Below, in pieces: positions 55,293-64,000 of a stretch of DNA of 64,000 nucleotides. The notes under the pieces were generated by a model. That model had not been told where the DNA came from. It did no database searches and saw only the letters and a program-made list of their open reading frames with translations. This stretch comes from Oscillospiraceae bacterium. Lineage in GTDB: Bacteria > Bacillota > Clostridia > Oscillospirales > Ruminococcaceae. Both the position numbers and the translations under genes were made by a program. Each line of letters begins with the position of its first letter. Within the stretch, counting starts at the first letter, position 1. The stretch covers positions 360,268-424,267 of the forward strand of contig CABIZB010000003.1 of the NCBI GenBank assembly GCA_902363145.1, given 5' to 3'.

Positions 55293-57986
55293 TTGAAAAA
55301 TATGAAAAGGCTCACGGCCTGCGGAGCTGCTGCGGCAGTTATGCTCACTGCTGCGCCCGTCTGCGAAGCGGAGGAAGAAACTGTGGATAGAAACAACATA
55401 ATCATTGACGGAACTACTGCAAATCTAAAGGAAAATATGCGCTACAGAGGTGCGGGAATGGTCAGCGGCAACAACTCCTCCCGTCTCCTGCTGGACTACA
55501 AGGCAGAAGATCCCGAAGCATATTGGCAGATAATGGAGTATATGTTCGGCAAGGAGGGCATCGGTATAACTCACCTGAAGCTGGAAATGGGCTCCGATGT
55601 AAACTCATCATCGGGAACAGAGCCCTCGGTAATGCGCAGCGCTGACGAAAAGGCTGACGTAACAAGAGGCGCAGGCTATCAGCTGGCGGCGGACGCAAAG
55701 CAGATAAATCCCGACCTTACCCTTGATATGCTATGGTGGAGCGAGCCACGCTGGATAAGCGAAGCTGACGACACCTACGCCGCAAGATACAAGTGGTACA
55801 AGGAGACCCTTGACGCAGCTTATGAGACCTACGGCATAAAGTTTGATTACGTAAGCGCCGTTCAAAACGAAAGAGCTGCCGACTTTGACTGGGTAAAATA
55901 TCTTTCCGAACACCTGAAAAGCGAAACAGACTGCCCATATGATTACTCCAAGATAATGATAGTCGGCGGAGAAGAGGTCTGCACCTGGGGCTTTGCTGAC
56001 AGAATGTATCAGGACGAGGAGCTTATGAATGCGGTAGATGTGGTGGGCAGCCACTACACCAGCAGCTCCACAAACGTTGCAAAGAAGATCGCCGAGGATA
56101 ACGGCAAGGAGCTGTGGTTCAGCGAGGCAAGCTCCCCCATGGGCTATGCTCAGGGCGCATACAGGTTTGACGGCTCAGGCCTTGCAGGCATAAACGGAGC
56201 TCTTGACATCGCAAACCGTATCATCGGGATGTACCCCAACGGCAAAATGACCCTCTACGAGTATCAGCCAGTGGTATCCGCTTATTATGACGGCGCCTGC
56301 TACTGCCAGAAGCAGCTCATCACTGCCTGCGATCCATGGAGCGGATATTATCTGTTGGACAGCGGCTTTTACACTTCGCTGCACTTCTCCCGGTTTATCG
56401 AAAAGGGCTGGGCATTTATCGACAGCGCCTGCTACAGCGACGGCAAACCCGGCGGTGACGGTCATGCAATCGTTGACGCAGTTTACAGCTACATGACCGC
56501 CGCAGACCCCGAAACAGGCGACTACAGCACGATCATCACCAACACCACCGCCGAGACCATGGACTACACCTTTACCGTTTCCGCACTGGATAAGGCTTCC
56601 GCCGATGTTAGCGTGTGGGAAACAAGAGGTCCTGACAGTCCCGAAAGCGGCGAATATGATGAAAACTATTTCAAAAAGATAGCCGATATAACTCCAGTGG
56701 AAAAGAACGGAGCATACACATATACAGTTTCCGTAAAGCCCGATTCAATCGTGACCGTTTCCACAGTTTCTCCCGAGAGAACAGAGTATGTTAATATGGA
56801 TACTTCCGAAAAAACTCTGCTCAGTCTCCCCTATTCCGATGACTTTGAGTATGCAGACTATCCCGAGGACTACCTCTCATCAAGAGGCTATGCTCCCAGA
56901 TACACCACCGACGAGGGCGGCGCATTTGAGGTAGAGGTATCCGACAGCGGAAACTATCTCGTTCAGCAGATAACTCAGGATATCAGAGCAAAGGACTGGG
57001 GCTGGACTCCCGACCCTGTGACCACTCTGGGCGATGACAGATGGTACAACTACAGCGTGGCTGTGAATGTTTCCTTTGACCCTGCGGAGGATAAGTCCGC
57101 AAACTACGTGGGCGCAGGTCTCAGATACACTCTTGCCTGCAACGCATACAGCGGCTACTGGCTCCAGCTTTATGAGGACGGCAGCTGGAAGCTCAAGTCA
57201 GACAACACCGACAGGGCTTCAGGCAAGATCGAGGGCTTTGACGGCTCCGCTTCCCACAGCCTGAAGATCGAAGCTGAGGGCGTGGTTATCCGTGCATATA
57301 TCGACGGCGCACAGGTAACGGAATATGACAGCTCCGACGCACTTATCGGCGCAGGCAGGGCAGCACTTTACAGCTCATACAACAAGAACCGCTTTGGCGA
57401 CCTGACAATCGAGCCTGTGGGCGACAACACATACATCACCCGCTATGACAACACCGATGCCTGCTTTGAGTATGAGGGCGAGTGGGAACACAACACCATG
57501 AGCAGCTTCAAGAACTACAAGCGAACCATTTCCAAGGGCAAGATTGATTCCGTTCTTACCGTAAGCTTTGACGGCACAGGCTTTGCACTTACAGGCGAAA
57601 CAGGCGGCGAGACAGTCCTCTCCGTTTCCATAGACGGCGGCGAGGCTGAGATAAAGGGTGTTTACAAAACAGGCTCCAGAGGAACATCATACCTTTGCAG
57701 CGGTCTGGAAAACACTCATCACACTGCAAAGATAACCGTTGCCATGGGCGACTACAGCGTTGACGGCATGGAGGTCATCGGCGGCGAAGTGCTTCTCCCC
57801 GAGGAAGAACCTGTGGAGGAGATACCCGAAGAGACCGAGGCATCGGCAACCGATGAAACCACCGCAGAAAATGCAAGCAGCAAAAAGATATCCCCTGCGG
57901 CTGTGGCAGGCGTTGCAGGGGGAATTGCAGCAGCTGCCGCTGCTGCTGCCGCAATAGCAGTAACAGTAAAGAAAAAGAAGAAGTAA
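55293..57986 (+). CDS. GH59-like (galactosylceramidase-type) glycosidase, secreted and membrane-anchored
   Basis: 897 aa from a TTG start at 55293 with GGGGAG 8 nt upstream (ATG 55302 is second choice). After a signal peptide (to about 26) comes a TIM-barrel domain with the GALC-like opening RGAGMVSGNNSSRLLLDY, SGTEPSVM and MLWWSEPRW; acid/base Glu near 193 in QNERAADF and nucleophile near 278 in LWFSEASS. A beta-sandwich, a laminin-G-like lectin domain (about 520-680), a further beta-rich CBM-like domain (690-800), an acidic linker, and a membrane helix with KKKKK follow. GH59 enzymes split beta-galactosyl from galactolipids; the actual substrate here is unknown. Confidence 0.82.
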   Translation: MKNMKRLTACGAAAAVMLTAAPVCEAEEETVDRNNIIIDGTTANLKENMRYRGAGMVSGNNSSRLLLDYKAEDPEAYWQIMEYMFGKEGIGITHLKLEMGSDVNSSSGTEPSVMRSADEKADVTRGAGYQLAADAKQINPDLTLDMLWWSEPRWISEADDTYAARYKWYKETLDAAYETYGIKFDYVSAVQNERAADFDWVKYLSEHLKSETDCPYDYSKIMIVGGEEVCTWGFADRMYQDEELMNAVDVVGSHYTSSSTNVAKKIAEDNGKELWFSEASSPMGYAQGAYRFDGSGLAGINGALDIANRIIGMYPNGKMTLYEYQPVVSAYYDGACYCQKQLITACDPWSGYYLLDSGFYTSLHFSRFIEKGWAFIDSACYSDGKPGGDGHAIVDAVYSYMTAADPETGDYSTIITNTTAETMDYTFTVSALDKASADVSVWETRGPDSPESGEYDENYFKKIADITPVEKNGAYTYTVSVKPDSIVTVSTVSPERTEYVNMDTSEKTLLSLPYSDDFEYADYPEDYLSSRGYAPRYTTDEGGAFEVEVSDSGNYLVQQITQDIRAKDWGWTPDPVTTLGDDRWYNYSVAVNVSFDPAEDKSANYVGAGLRYTLACNAYSGYWLQLYEDGSWKLKSDNTDRASGKIEGFDGSASHSLKIEAEGVVIRAYIDGAQVTEYDSSDALIGAGRAALYSSYNKNRFGDLTIEPVGDNTYITRYDNTDACFEYEGEWEHNTMSSFKNYKRTISKGKIDSVLTVSFDGTGFALTGETGGETVLSVSIDGGEAEIKGVYKTGSRGTSYLCSGLENTHHTAKITVAMGDYSVDGMEVIGGEVLLPEEEPVEEIPEETEASATDETTAENASSKKISPAAVAGVAGGIAAAAAAAAAIAVTVKKKKK

Positions 57987-57987
57987 T

Positions 57988-59334
57988 ATGGATACATCAA
58001 GAAATATGACCGAGGGCAGCGAAGCTGGGCACATCGTAAGATTTGCCCTGCCCCTGCTGGGCGGCAATCTGCTCCAACAGACCTATAACATCGTTGACAC
58101 GGTAATAGTGGGAACCTTTTTGGGAGACAGCGCACTGGCGGCAGTGGGCGCAACAGGCTCAATAACATACCTTTTCTACACCCTATGCATTGGTCTTTCC
58201 ATAGGCGCAGGCGTAATAATCGCACAGCTTTTCGGCATGGGCGACCATAAGCGCATGAAAAGCGCCATTTTCAGCTCGGCAGTGGTAACTGCCATATTCG
58301 GCATAGCGGTAAGCATAATTTCCGTGCTGCTGGCAGAGCCTGTGCTGAGGCTGCTGAACGTCCCCGATGAGCTTATTGGCACATCTGCACTTTATATGCG
58401 CATAGCCTGCGGCGGAACGGTTGCCGTAGCGGCATATAACTGGATAAATGCGGTAATGCGTGCCCTGGGCGACTCAAAGACGCCGCTGATATTTTTGGGT
58501 GCGGCAAGCATACTCAATGTCCTGCTGGATCTGTTTTTCGTGTTAGTCCTGAAGCTTGGCGCAGGCGGAGCGGCATTTGCCACAGTGCTTGCACAGGGAC
58601 TTTCGGCAGTGGTGTGCATAATATTCTGCTTCAAATGCAACAGCAGCCTGCACCTTTCCCATGAGGATATGCGTGCGGATAAAAAGATGATGTTGCAGTG
58701 CATAAAAGCGGGTCTGCCCATAGCTGCCCAGAACGGACTTATATCCGTTTCCATGGTGGCGCTTCAGAGAGTAACAAACGGCTTCGGCGAGACCGTCATG
58801 GCGGCATATACCGTTTCCATGAGAATAGAACAGTTCGTCCAGCAGCCCTTTTCATCGCTGAACGCCGCCGTTTCCACCTTTACAGGACAGAACATCGGCG
58901 CAGGCAAGGAGGACAGAGCAAGGAACGGACTTAAAGCGGCAGTGAAGATATCGACCGTATTCGCCTTTGCGGTGCTGGTGATATTCATACTGTTCGGAAG
59001 AAATATCACAGGCTTTTTCGTAAAGGGCACGGACGTTATCAGCATTGCATCAAAAGCAATAGTGATGACCGCCGGCTTCTACTGGGCGCTGGGAATAATA
59101 CATACCGTCCGAGGCTTTCTGAACGGTGCAGGCGACACAGGCTATGCACTTGTGAACGGCACAGCGGAAGTCATCTGCCGAATAGGACTGTCACTGGTGC
59201 TGACGGCTATCCCCGTGATAGGTCACTGGGGAATATGGCTCACCACCTGCTGTACATGGTTTGTCACAGCGGCAGTAAGTCTGCTCAGATATAAGGGCGG
59301 AAAGTGGAAGAGCAAATCATTGGTAAGATCATAA
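57988..59334 (+). CDS. MATE family efflux transporter
   Basis: 448 aa, twelve predicted membrane helices. MATE features are PLLGGNLLQQTYNIVDTVIVG (cited by PLLGGNLLQQTYNIVDT), VGATGSIT in the first half, and the repeat PFSSLNAAVSTFTGQNIGAG in the second. The family exports drugs or metabolites using Na+ or H+. It starts 1 nt after the GH59-like stop and is surely cotranslated, but a link between substrate and that enzyme is only inferred. Confidence 0.92.
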   Translation: MDTSRNMTEGSEAGHIVRFALPLLGGNLLQQTYNIVDTVIVGTFLGDSALAAVGATGSITYLFYTLCIGLSIGAGVIIAQLFGMGDHKRMKSAIFSSAVVTAIFGIAVSIISVLLAEPVLRLLNVPDELIGTSALYMRIACGGTVAVAAYNWINAVMRALGDSKTPLIFLGAASILNVLLDLFFVLVLKLGAGGAAFATVLAQGLSAVVCIIFCFKCNSSLHLSHEDMRADKKMMLQCIKAGLPIAAQNGLISVSMVALQRVTNGFGETVMAAYTVSMRIEQFVQQPFSSLNAAVSTFTGQNIGAGKEDRARNGLKAAVKISTVFAFAVLVIFILFGRNITGFFVKGTDVISIASKAIVMTAGFYWALGIIHTVRGFLNGAGDTGYALVNGTAEVICRIGLSLVLTAIPVIGHWGIWLTTCCTWFVTAAVSLLRYKGGKWKSKSLVRS

Positions 59335-59369
59335 ACAAATATAAACCAAAATTGGAAAGAAGTCCGGAG

Positions 59370-59599
59370 TTATGTACCTCCACGTTTTTTGGCACTGTCA
59401 AAGGAATAATTGCCGTAAAGGGTCAGGTCGGTAACGGTCATATTTCCGGTGTACCACACGCCTGCCCGTGCCATCTCGAACCATGTGCAATTTTTCACGG
59501 TGATTCGCCGTCATCAAATATAGTATCGGTTATGCGCGGGTCATGTCCCTGAAACAATGCCCGCTCTCCCGTAAGAAATTCCTGTTTTATCTCTTTCAT
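59370..59599 (-). pseudogene. DUF3737 gene with internal deletion
   Basis: From ATG at 59599 the frame reads MKEIKQEFLTGERALFQGHD and TIFDDGESP, the start of DUF3737 (right-handed beta-helix) proteins, then meets TGA at 59495. The next frame directly continues with NCTWFEMARAGVWYTGN and a few more residues to TAA at 59370. The region between is lost, as is the remainder of the protein. No functional product is expected. Confidence 0.8.
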
Positions 59600-59761
59600 A
59601 TTATCTGCCTTTCGGTTTTGCATAAAGCCACATAGATATTTTTGTGGATTACTGTAGTATAATTATATTATAGCTCAGATTTATAAATATAACAAACAAC
59701 TTTTTTAACAATGCAGAAGCCATACTGCACAAAAAGATATCCCGCATCACGAAAAAAGCTA

Positions 59762-59790
59762 TTTACTTTTGCTATAAAAAGATGTATAAT
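59762..59790 (+). promoter_or_regulatory. Promoter of the GH5 gene
   Basis: TTTACT (59762-59767), 17 nt, TATAAT (59785-59790), 31 nt before the ATG. Confidence 0.7.
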
Positions 59791-59821
59791 TACCATATAA
59801 TAAACTATAGGAGCGCTGATA

Positions 59822-61285
59822 ATGAAAATAAAAAGAATACCTGCCATAATTCTTGCAGCAGCAATGCTGGGCACAATGCCAATAGTTCCCCCTAAGACCG
59901 GGCTCAGCCTTTCCACAGTGGCTTATGCCGCTGAAAAGCTTAATGCCCCCAAGGACTTTACAGCCGCAGTGAACGGTACGGCTGCCGTGCTGTCGTGGTC
60001 GGCTGTAAAGGGCGCAGACGCATACCGCATCTATCAGTATGACAAGAGCGCAAAGAAGTTCGTGAACCTTAAAACCGTCACCTCCACCAAGACCTCGGTA
60101 AAAGGTCTGGCTGAGGGCAAGAACTATTTCAAGGTCGCAGCTCTTACAAAGTCGGGCAGCAAGTACATCACGGGAAATATCTCCGAAAAGATAACCGTAA
60201 CCGTTGCCTCCGCCGCTGAGAGCAGCGCAAAAACATCAGGCAAAAATTCCGCTGCGGTGGCTCTGGCAAAGAAAATGGGCGACGGCTGTAATTTAGGCAA
60301 CACCATGGAATCCGTTGCAACATGGCTGGGCGCAGATGCAACCCCCAAGGACTACGAAAAGGCATGGGGCCAGCCCGAGACCACTGCTGCCATGATAAAG
60401 TCCCTGAAAGCCGGCGGATTTGAGTCTGTCCGTGTCCCCGTGGCATGGTCAAACATGATGTCAAAGGACGGCAAATACACCATCTCCCCCGAGTATTTCG
60501 ACCGAATCGACGAGATCGTGGGCTATATCCTTGACAATGATATGTACTGCATCATCAACATTCACTGGGACGGCGGCTGGTGGGAGGACTTCGGCTCCTC
60601 CGATGAAAAGGTCGCTCAGGCAGCCATGGACAAATACACCGCCATGTGGAAGCAGATCGCAAAGCATTACAAGTCCTACTCCGACAAGCTGATATTCGAG
60701 TCCGCAAACGAGGAGCTTGGCAGCAAGACAAAGGGCAGCTCCAGCATGAACGAGAGCTACGAAAGAGTAAACGGCATCAACCAGAAATTCGTTGACATAG
60801 TAAGAAGCACAGGCGGCAAAAACAAGTCCAGATTCCTGCTCATCGCAGGCTACGATACCGACATTTCCAAGACCGCAGACAACAGGTTCAAAATGCCCGA
60901 CGACACCGCAAAGGATCGTCTGCTGGTATCGGTACATTACTATTCGCCCTCCACATTCTGCATTGCCGACAAGAAGAGCAACTCATGGGGCTACAGCGAC
61001 AGCTGGGGCACCGAGGACGACTACAATACAATGCGCAGGGATTTTGAAAAAATGAGGAAATTCACCGACGCAGGCTACGGCGTTATCATCGGCGAATACG
61101 GTGTCTGCCACAACACAGACGGCGGAAAACACGTTATGAAAAAGGGCACCGACAAGTTCTTACGGTCTGTTAAGGATCTTTCAAGCGAAATGGGCTACTG
61201 CGCAATGATCTGGGACTGCAGTGACTGGTTCAACAGAAAGACACAAAGCTACAACTACGATTTCCTTAAGGATATTTACGACTAA
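59822..61285 (+). CDS. GH5 endoglucanase-type glycoside hydrolase with fibronectin type III domain
   Basis: 487 aa. A signal peptide (to about 38, TVAYA-AEK) is followed by an Fn3 domain (about 40-130, with YRIYQYDKSAKKFVNLKTV), a short Ser-rich linker and a GH5 barrel: MGDGCNLGNTME, SVRVPVAWSN, INIHWDGGWW, acid/base Glu297 in FESANEEL, and nucleophile Glu425 in IIGEYGVC. These features fit the subfamily that includes Ruminococcus cellulases. No dockerin or CBM is present. The Fn3 is closely similar to those of the large protein at 61457. Secreted endo-beta-1,4-glucanase activity is likely; xyloglucan or mannan cannot be excluded. Confidence 0.93.
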   Translation: MKIKRIPAIILAAAMLGTMPIVPPKTGLSLSTVAYAAEKLNAPKDFTAAVNGTAAVLSWSAVKGADAYRIYQYDKSAKKFVNLKTVTSTKTSVKGLAEGKNYFKVAALTKSGSKYITGNISEKITVTVASAAESSAKTSGKNSAAVALAKKMGDGCNLGNTMESVATWLGADATPKDYEKAWGQPETTAAMIKSLKAGGFESVRVPVAWSNMMSKDGKYTISPEYFDRIDEIVGYILDNDMYCIINIHWDGGWWEDFGSSDEKVAQAAMDKYTAMWKQIAKHYKSYSDKLIFESANEELGSKTKGSSSMNESYERVNGINQKFVDIVRSTGGKNKSRFLLIAGYDTDISKTADNRFKMPDDTAKDRLLVSVHYYSPSTFCIADKKSNSWGYSDSWGTEDDYNTMRRDFEKMRKFTDAGYGVIIGEYGVCHNTDGGKHVMKKGTDKFLRSVKDLSSEMGYCAMIWDCSDWFNRKTQSYNYDFLKDIYD

Positions 61286-61297
61286 AAGATGATATGA

Positions 61298-61373
61298 CAC
61301 CGCCCCGCTGTATTGATATGCCCAAAAGTTAAGCGGCTTTTGGGATATATCAGATACGGCGGGGCGGTTTTAT
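61298..61373 (+). terminator. Terminator of the GH5 gene
   Basis: Long stem: ACCGCCCCGC with GCGGGGCGGT, plus an inner CCCAAAAG/CTTTTGGG pair, then TTTTA. Confidence 0.85.
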
Positions 61374-61397
61374 ACTGATCTTTATCGTTCTATAGAC
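61371..61397. repeat. Half-copy of the palindromic repeat family
   Basis: ATACTGATCTTTATCG-TTCTATAGACA resembles the left arm of the copy at 33176 (ATACCGATTTC...TTCTATAGACA), but no right arm follows; a gene terminator hairpin begins right after. Confidence 0.45.
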
Positions 61398-61399
61398 AC

Positions 61400-61438
61400 A
61401 AGGCGTACACCCTGCCATTTCGGTATGATGTACGCCTT
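61400..61438 (-). terminator. Terminator-like hairpin of the large surface protein gene
   Basis: AAGGCGTACA and TGTACGCCTT arms with a 19-nt loop lie 19 nt after the stop at 61457. The T-rich side is better on the plus strand (GTTTTGGTTT). Confidence 0.6.
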
Positions 61439-61456
61439 GTTTTGGTTTATGTGGAA

Positions 61457-63898
61457 TTATTCTGCATCTGTATTGACCGTTACAATATCCGATTTTGTCA
61501 TAGTAGTCCACTTTCCGTCAACATAAGCACGGACGATGTACTGATACTCGGTATCGGGAGTGAGCTTGTTTATCCTTACTGCAAGCTTCTCGGTTTCGCA
61601 AAGCTTTACAGCCTTTCCGTCCACATACTTGCAGATCGCATACTTTTCAGCATTGGGAACTGCCTGCCAGGTAAGCTTTATGCTGTTTTCGGTCGATGCT
61701 GCCTTTGCGATCGGCTTGTAGTAAACCTTAACCGTTATCTTGTACGAATAAGTCATAGGCGAGAGCTTTCTGCCGATAGAGTATCTTACAAGGAATTTGT
61801 AGGTCTCACCGTTTTTCAGACCTTTAAGCGTTACCGATGTATCCGTGGTGGTCTTGACCTTGACATACTTGCCGTCCTTATACTGATATACATAGTATTT
61901 GTCGGCATTTTCTATCTTGTCCCAGTTTAGCGTTACCATACTTCCGTCCGCTTCTGCATTGACAGTCAGCTCTTCGGTGAATACACTGGGTGTTAAAAAT
62001 ACGGGATATGTGGGGTAAGTCGGATATGCAGGATAGCTTGGATATGTGGGATAGTAATCATATCCCGTTGCAGGAATGGTTTCTGTTCTGAAAGCATATC
62101 CGCATATGTAGCAGGAATATACTCTTACGCCCGCTGTGGTTGCAGTAGGCGGAACGGTAATTACTCCGCCGTTGGAGATGTGCTGTGAAATATCAGTCTT
62201 TTCTCCGCAGGAGCATTCGTGCCAATGGTTTGTGCTGTCATATTTCCAAGCTGTACCGTAGCTGTGGGTATGTTCGGAATTAAGTGCAGGAACGGTTTCC
62301 GTTCTGATAACATATCCGCATACGGTGCAGGAATATACTCTTATGCCCTCTGTGGTTTCTGTAGGCTGAACGGTCACTGTACCGCTGTCCTCTGTATGTG
62401 CTTCAAAATCCACCTTTTCGGTACAGCCCGAGCAGGTGTGCCAATGTCCTGTTTCGTCCTTGGAATAATCCACGGAAAGGCTGTGAGTGTGGCTGAGCTT
62501 TGGAACAGTTTCCGTCTTTGTATGATGGCATACGGAGCAAGTGTAGGTCTTTACGCCCTCTGTGGTTTCTGTTGCAGGAGTGGTTATCACTCCGTTATCA
62601 TAGCTATGAGGAGTAACATCTGCTTTATCACTGCACACGGAGCAAACGTGATAGTGATCATCGTCATTATCGCTTTCCCAGTCCGTTCCGTAAGTGTGGT
62701 GAGCTGCAATTTTCAGACTTTCAAGAGTAACTTCTGTTGCCGCCTGATCGTCTGCGAAAAGCTTTCCGCATTCGCACTCATAATGTGCCTTAACGCCGTC
62801 TGCGGTGCAGGTCTCGGGAACCTCTGCAATAAATGTAAGGTGGTTTGCGTGAATATGTCCGAGCGCAGGAGCTAACTCATATCCGCATACGTCACAGGTC
62901 TGAGGTGTTGTTTCTGTTGCATCGGCTCCGGGAGTGTGGACAGCATAACCGTCTTTCTGATTATTTTCGGTAATGGGACAATTTGCGTTAGTGCAGTCAT
63001 GCCAGTGTCCTGTTCCATCAGAACTCCAATCGCTTGACCAGTTGTGGTTTGTGGCGGAGACAGTCACATCGGCAAGTGTGGTTGGATTTAAACCTGCGTC
63101 ATCAGAGAATATATTTCTGCATTCCGTGCAAGTCCAATATGCTCTGTTTCCGTTATCGGTGCAGGTGGGAACCTTTTCATCTGTCTTAACGAGCGAATGC
63201 CTTGCAGGATCATTGGGATCAGAAATATTTGTTATTTCAGCAGTCCCGTTAGGATCGGAGAACTTCTTTCCGCATACGGAACAGTCCCAATATTCTACGG
63301 TTCCGTCTGCTGTACAGGTATGAGGCACTGCATTGTGATGGGAAAGGTCGTGGTCACCATAATAATCTTGTCCGCAAATACCGCAAGTTGCCTTTTTTAT
63401 ACAAGTAGGTGTGGTGTTGGTTACACAAGTATGATTACCGACTTTGTGCCGATGATCCTCATCAACGGCTATTACCGTTTTGCCGTCGATTGTTAGAGGA
63501 ATATCAACCGTATTCCCTGAGGAAAGACTAATGTCTGTTATTGTGACATTATTGCTGCTATCAACGGTATAGGTTATCTTTGCGGCTGTTGAGTAAAAAG
63601 CATCTATTCCAATGGTTATTCCGCCCGGAATATAAATTATAAGATTGAAACAACACCAAAAAGCATTATATTCAATGGAAGTAACGCTACTCGGGACAAT
63701 TACGCTTGTAAGTCCGGAACACTCCCTAAAAGCCATTTCTCCGATGGAAGTAACCCCGCTCGGGATAGTTACGCTTGTAAGTTTTGAATTGCAATAAAAA
63801 GCATATTGTTCAATGACAGTAACCCCGTCCGGGATAGTGTAACTGCTGTCGTTTTTCCCGAGTGGATAATATATAAGTGTTGTCTTATCTTGATAGAT
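61457..63898 (-). CDS. Large surface protein with LRR, cysteine-pair repeats and two Fn3 domains; 5' end truncated
   Basis: The open frame runs from 63898 (just after an in-frame TAA) to 61457; the first ATG is at 63736. Upstream of that ATG the frame still encodes BspA-type LRRs (DKTTLIYYPLGKNDSSY, VTIPSGVTSI), so the true N-terminus with its signal peptide is missing. After the LRR comes a long region with about a dozen CxxC or CxC units (CSVCGKK, CTECRN, CDVCGY, CTVCGY and others) spaced 40-60 residues with TxTxEG and HxH elements, a Tyr-Pro repeat (YPTYPSYPAYPTYP), and two Fn3 domains similar to the one in the GH5. It is a secreted adhesin-like type; the truncation probably makes it non-functional. 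Confidence 0.75.
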   Translation of the reverse strand: MYQDKTTLIYYPLGKNDSSYTIPDGVTVIEQYAFYCNSKLTSVTIPSGVTSIGEMAFRECSGLTSVIVPSSVTSIEYNAFWCCFNLIIYIPGGITIGIDAFYSTAAKITYTVDSSNNVTITDISLSSGNTVDIPLTIDGKTVIAVDEDHRHKVGNHTCVTNTTPTCIKKATCGICGQDYYGDHDLSHHNAVPHTCTADGTVEYWDCSVCGKKFSDPNGTAEITNISDPNDPARHSLVKTDEKVPTCTDNGNRAYWTCTECRNIFSDDAGLNPTTLADVTVSATNHNWSSDWSSDGTGHWHDCTNANCPITENNQKDGYAVHTPGADATETTPQTCDVCGYELAPALGHIHANHLTFIAEVPETCTADGVKAHYECECGKLFADDQAATEVTLESLKIAAHHTYGTDWESDNDDDHYHVCSVCSDKADVTPHSYDNGVITTPATETTEGVKTYTCSVCHHTKTETVPKLSHTHSLSVDYSKDETGHWHTCSGCTEKVDFEAHTEDSGTVTVQPTETTEGIRVYSCTVCGYVIRTETVPALNSEHTHSYGTAWKYDSTNHWHECSCGEKTDISQHISNGGVITVPPTATTAGVRVYSCYICGYAFRTETIPATGYDYYPTYPSYPAYPTYPTYPVFLTPSVFTEELTVNAEADGSMVTLNWDKIENADKYYVYQYKDGKYVKVKTTTDTSVTLKGLKNGETYKFLVRYSIGRKLSPMTYSYKITVKVYYKPIAKAASTENSIKLTWQAVPNAEKYAICKYVDGKAVKLCETEKLAVRINKLTPDTEYQYIVRAYVDGKWTTMTKSDIVTVNTDAE

Positions 63899-64000
63899 TT
63901 ACAATATAAGTGCAACACATGGAAAAAATAATGACACATAAAGCAACTCGTGTTATAATGGGAGTAACCACACAACCATAAACAGGAGGAGCAATATGTG
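63899..64000 (+). mobile_element. Possible edge of an insertion sequence with a gene start
   Basis: The LRR coding homology of the neighbouring gene stops at about 63895. Beyond it lies ATGACA (63931-63936), 17 nt, TATAAT (63954-63959), then AGGAGGA and an ATG at 63996, pointing out of the window. A new promoter, ribosome site and start placed right where another gene is cut fit the left end of an IS with its transposase. No transposase residues are visible, so the nature of the element is inferred. Confidence 0.35.

Overview
The window looks like a chromosomal segment of a Ruminococcus-like anaerobe (Firmicutes, Clostridia). The evidence is the Firmicutes-style AGGAGG ribosome binding sites, near-consensus TTGACA-17-TATAAT promoters, GTG and TTG starts on core genes, the rpsL-rpsG-fusA-tuf and rpoB-rpoC clusters, a PPi-type phosphofructokinase, a CwlD-like amidase, and surface-anchored plant or host glycan hydrolases (GH2, GH5, a GH59-like enzyme) without cellulosomal dockerins. 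The genus is an inference from gene content; no 16S gene is present.

Layout. 1-4.7 kb: nadC and a sirtuin (minus strand); a leader unit with a 32-codon ORF and terminator in front of rtcB, a 58-aa partner and a DUF4317 gene. 4.7-9.5 kb: an orphan solute-binding lipoprotein, then an ECF sigma factor, anti-sigma and vWA lipoprotein operon. 9.6-22.5 kb: tuf, fusA, rpsG, rpsL, rpoC and rpoB on the minus strand. 22.6-26.9 kb: an operon of a tyrosine recombinase, an alpha/beta hydrolase, comM and a VbhA/Fic toxin-antitoxin pair. 26.9-31 kb: a 95-bp tandem repeat, a leucine-rich-repeat lipoprotein and the first copy of an undescribed secreted-protein pair. 31-39 kb: pnp, rpsO with a structured leader, then recD2, comFC, a pyridoxamine kinase, trmL and degV. 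39-43.7 kb: a frameshifted traX, a vanZ-like gene, and a second copy of the secreted pair behind an ECF sigma/anti-sigma pair. 43.9-49.2 kb: plus-strand genes for a membrane protein, an amidase, a surface protein, PPi-PFK and a Cu/Zn-SOD-like protein, then a convergent GNAT gene. 49.2-64 kb: a carbohydrate region with two AraC regulators, lacZ, tRNA-Ser, a deleted GH3, a GH59-like enzyme, MATE, a deleted DUF3737 gene, a GH5, and a large surface LRR protein cut at its 5' end by what looks like a mobile-element edge.

Most distinctive signals: (1) a duplicated two-gene module (a short secreted beta-rich protein followed by a membrane-anchored protein with a GGVCTHD motif), one copy downstream of an ECF sigma/anti-sigma pair and the other behind a signal-peptide-only 30-aa ORF; (2) a dispersed family of palindromes bounded by ATACTAA/TTAGTAT, two of which abut or supply stop codons; (3) terminator-like hairpins whose 3' arm contains the ribosome binding site of the next gene (amidase and SOD genes); (4) the promoter, mini-ORF and terminator leader of rtcB. 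Decay is visible in traX, GH3, DUF3737 and the edge LRR gene.
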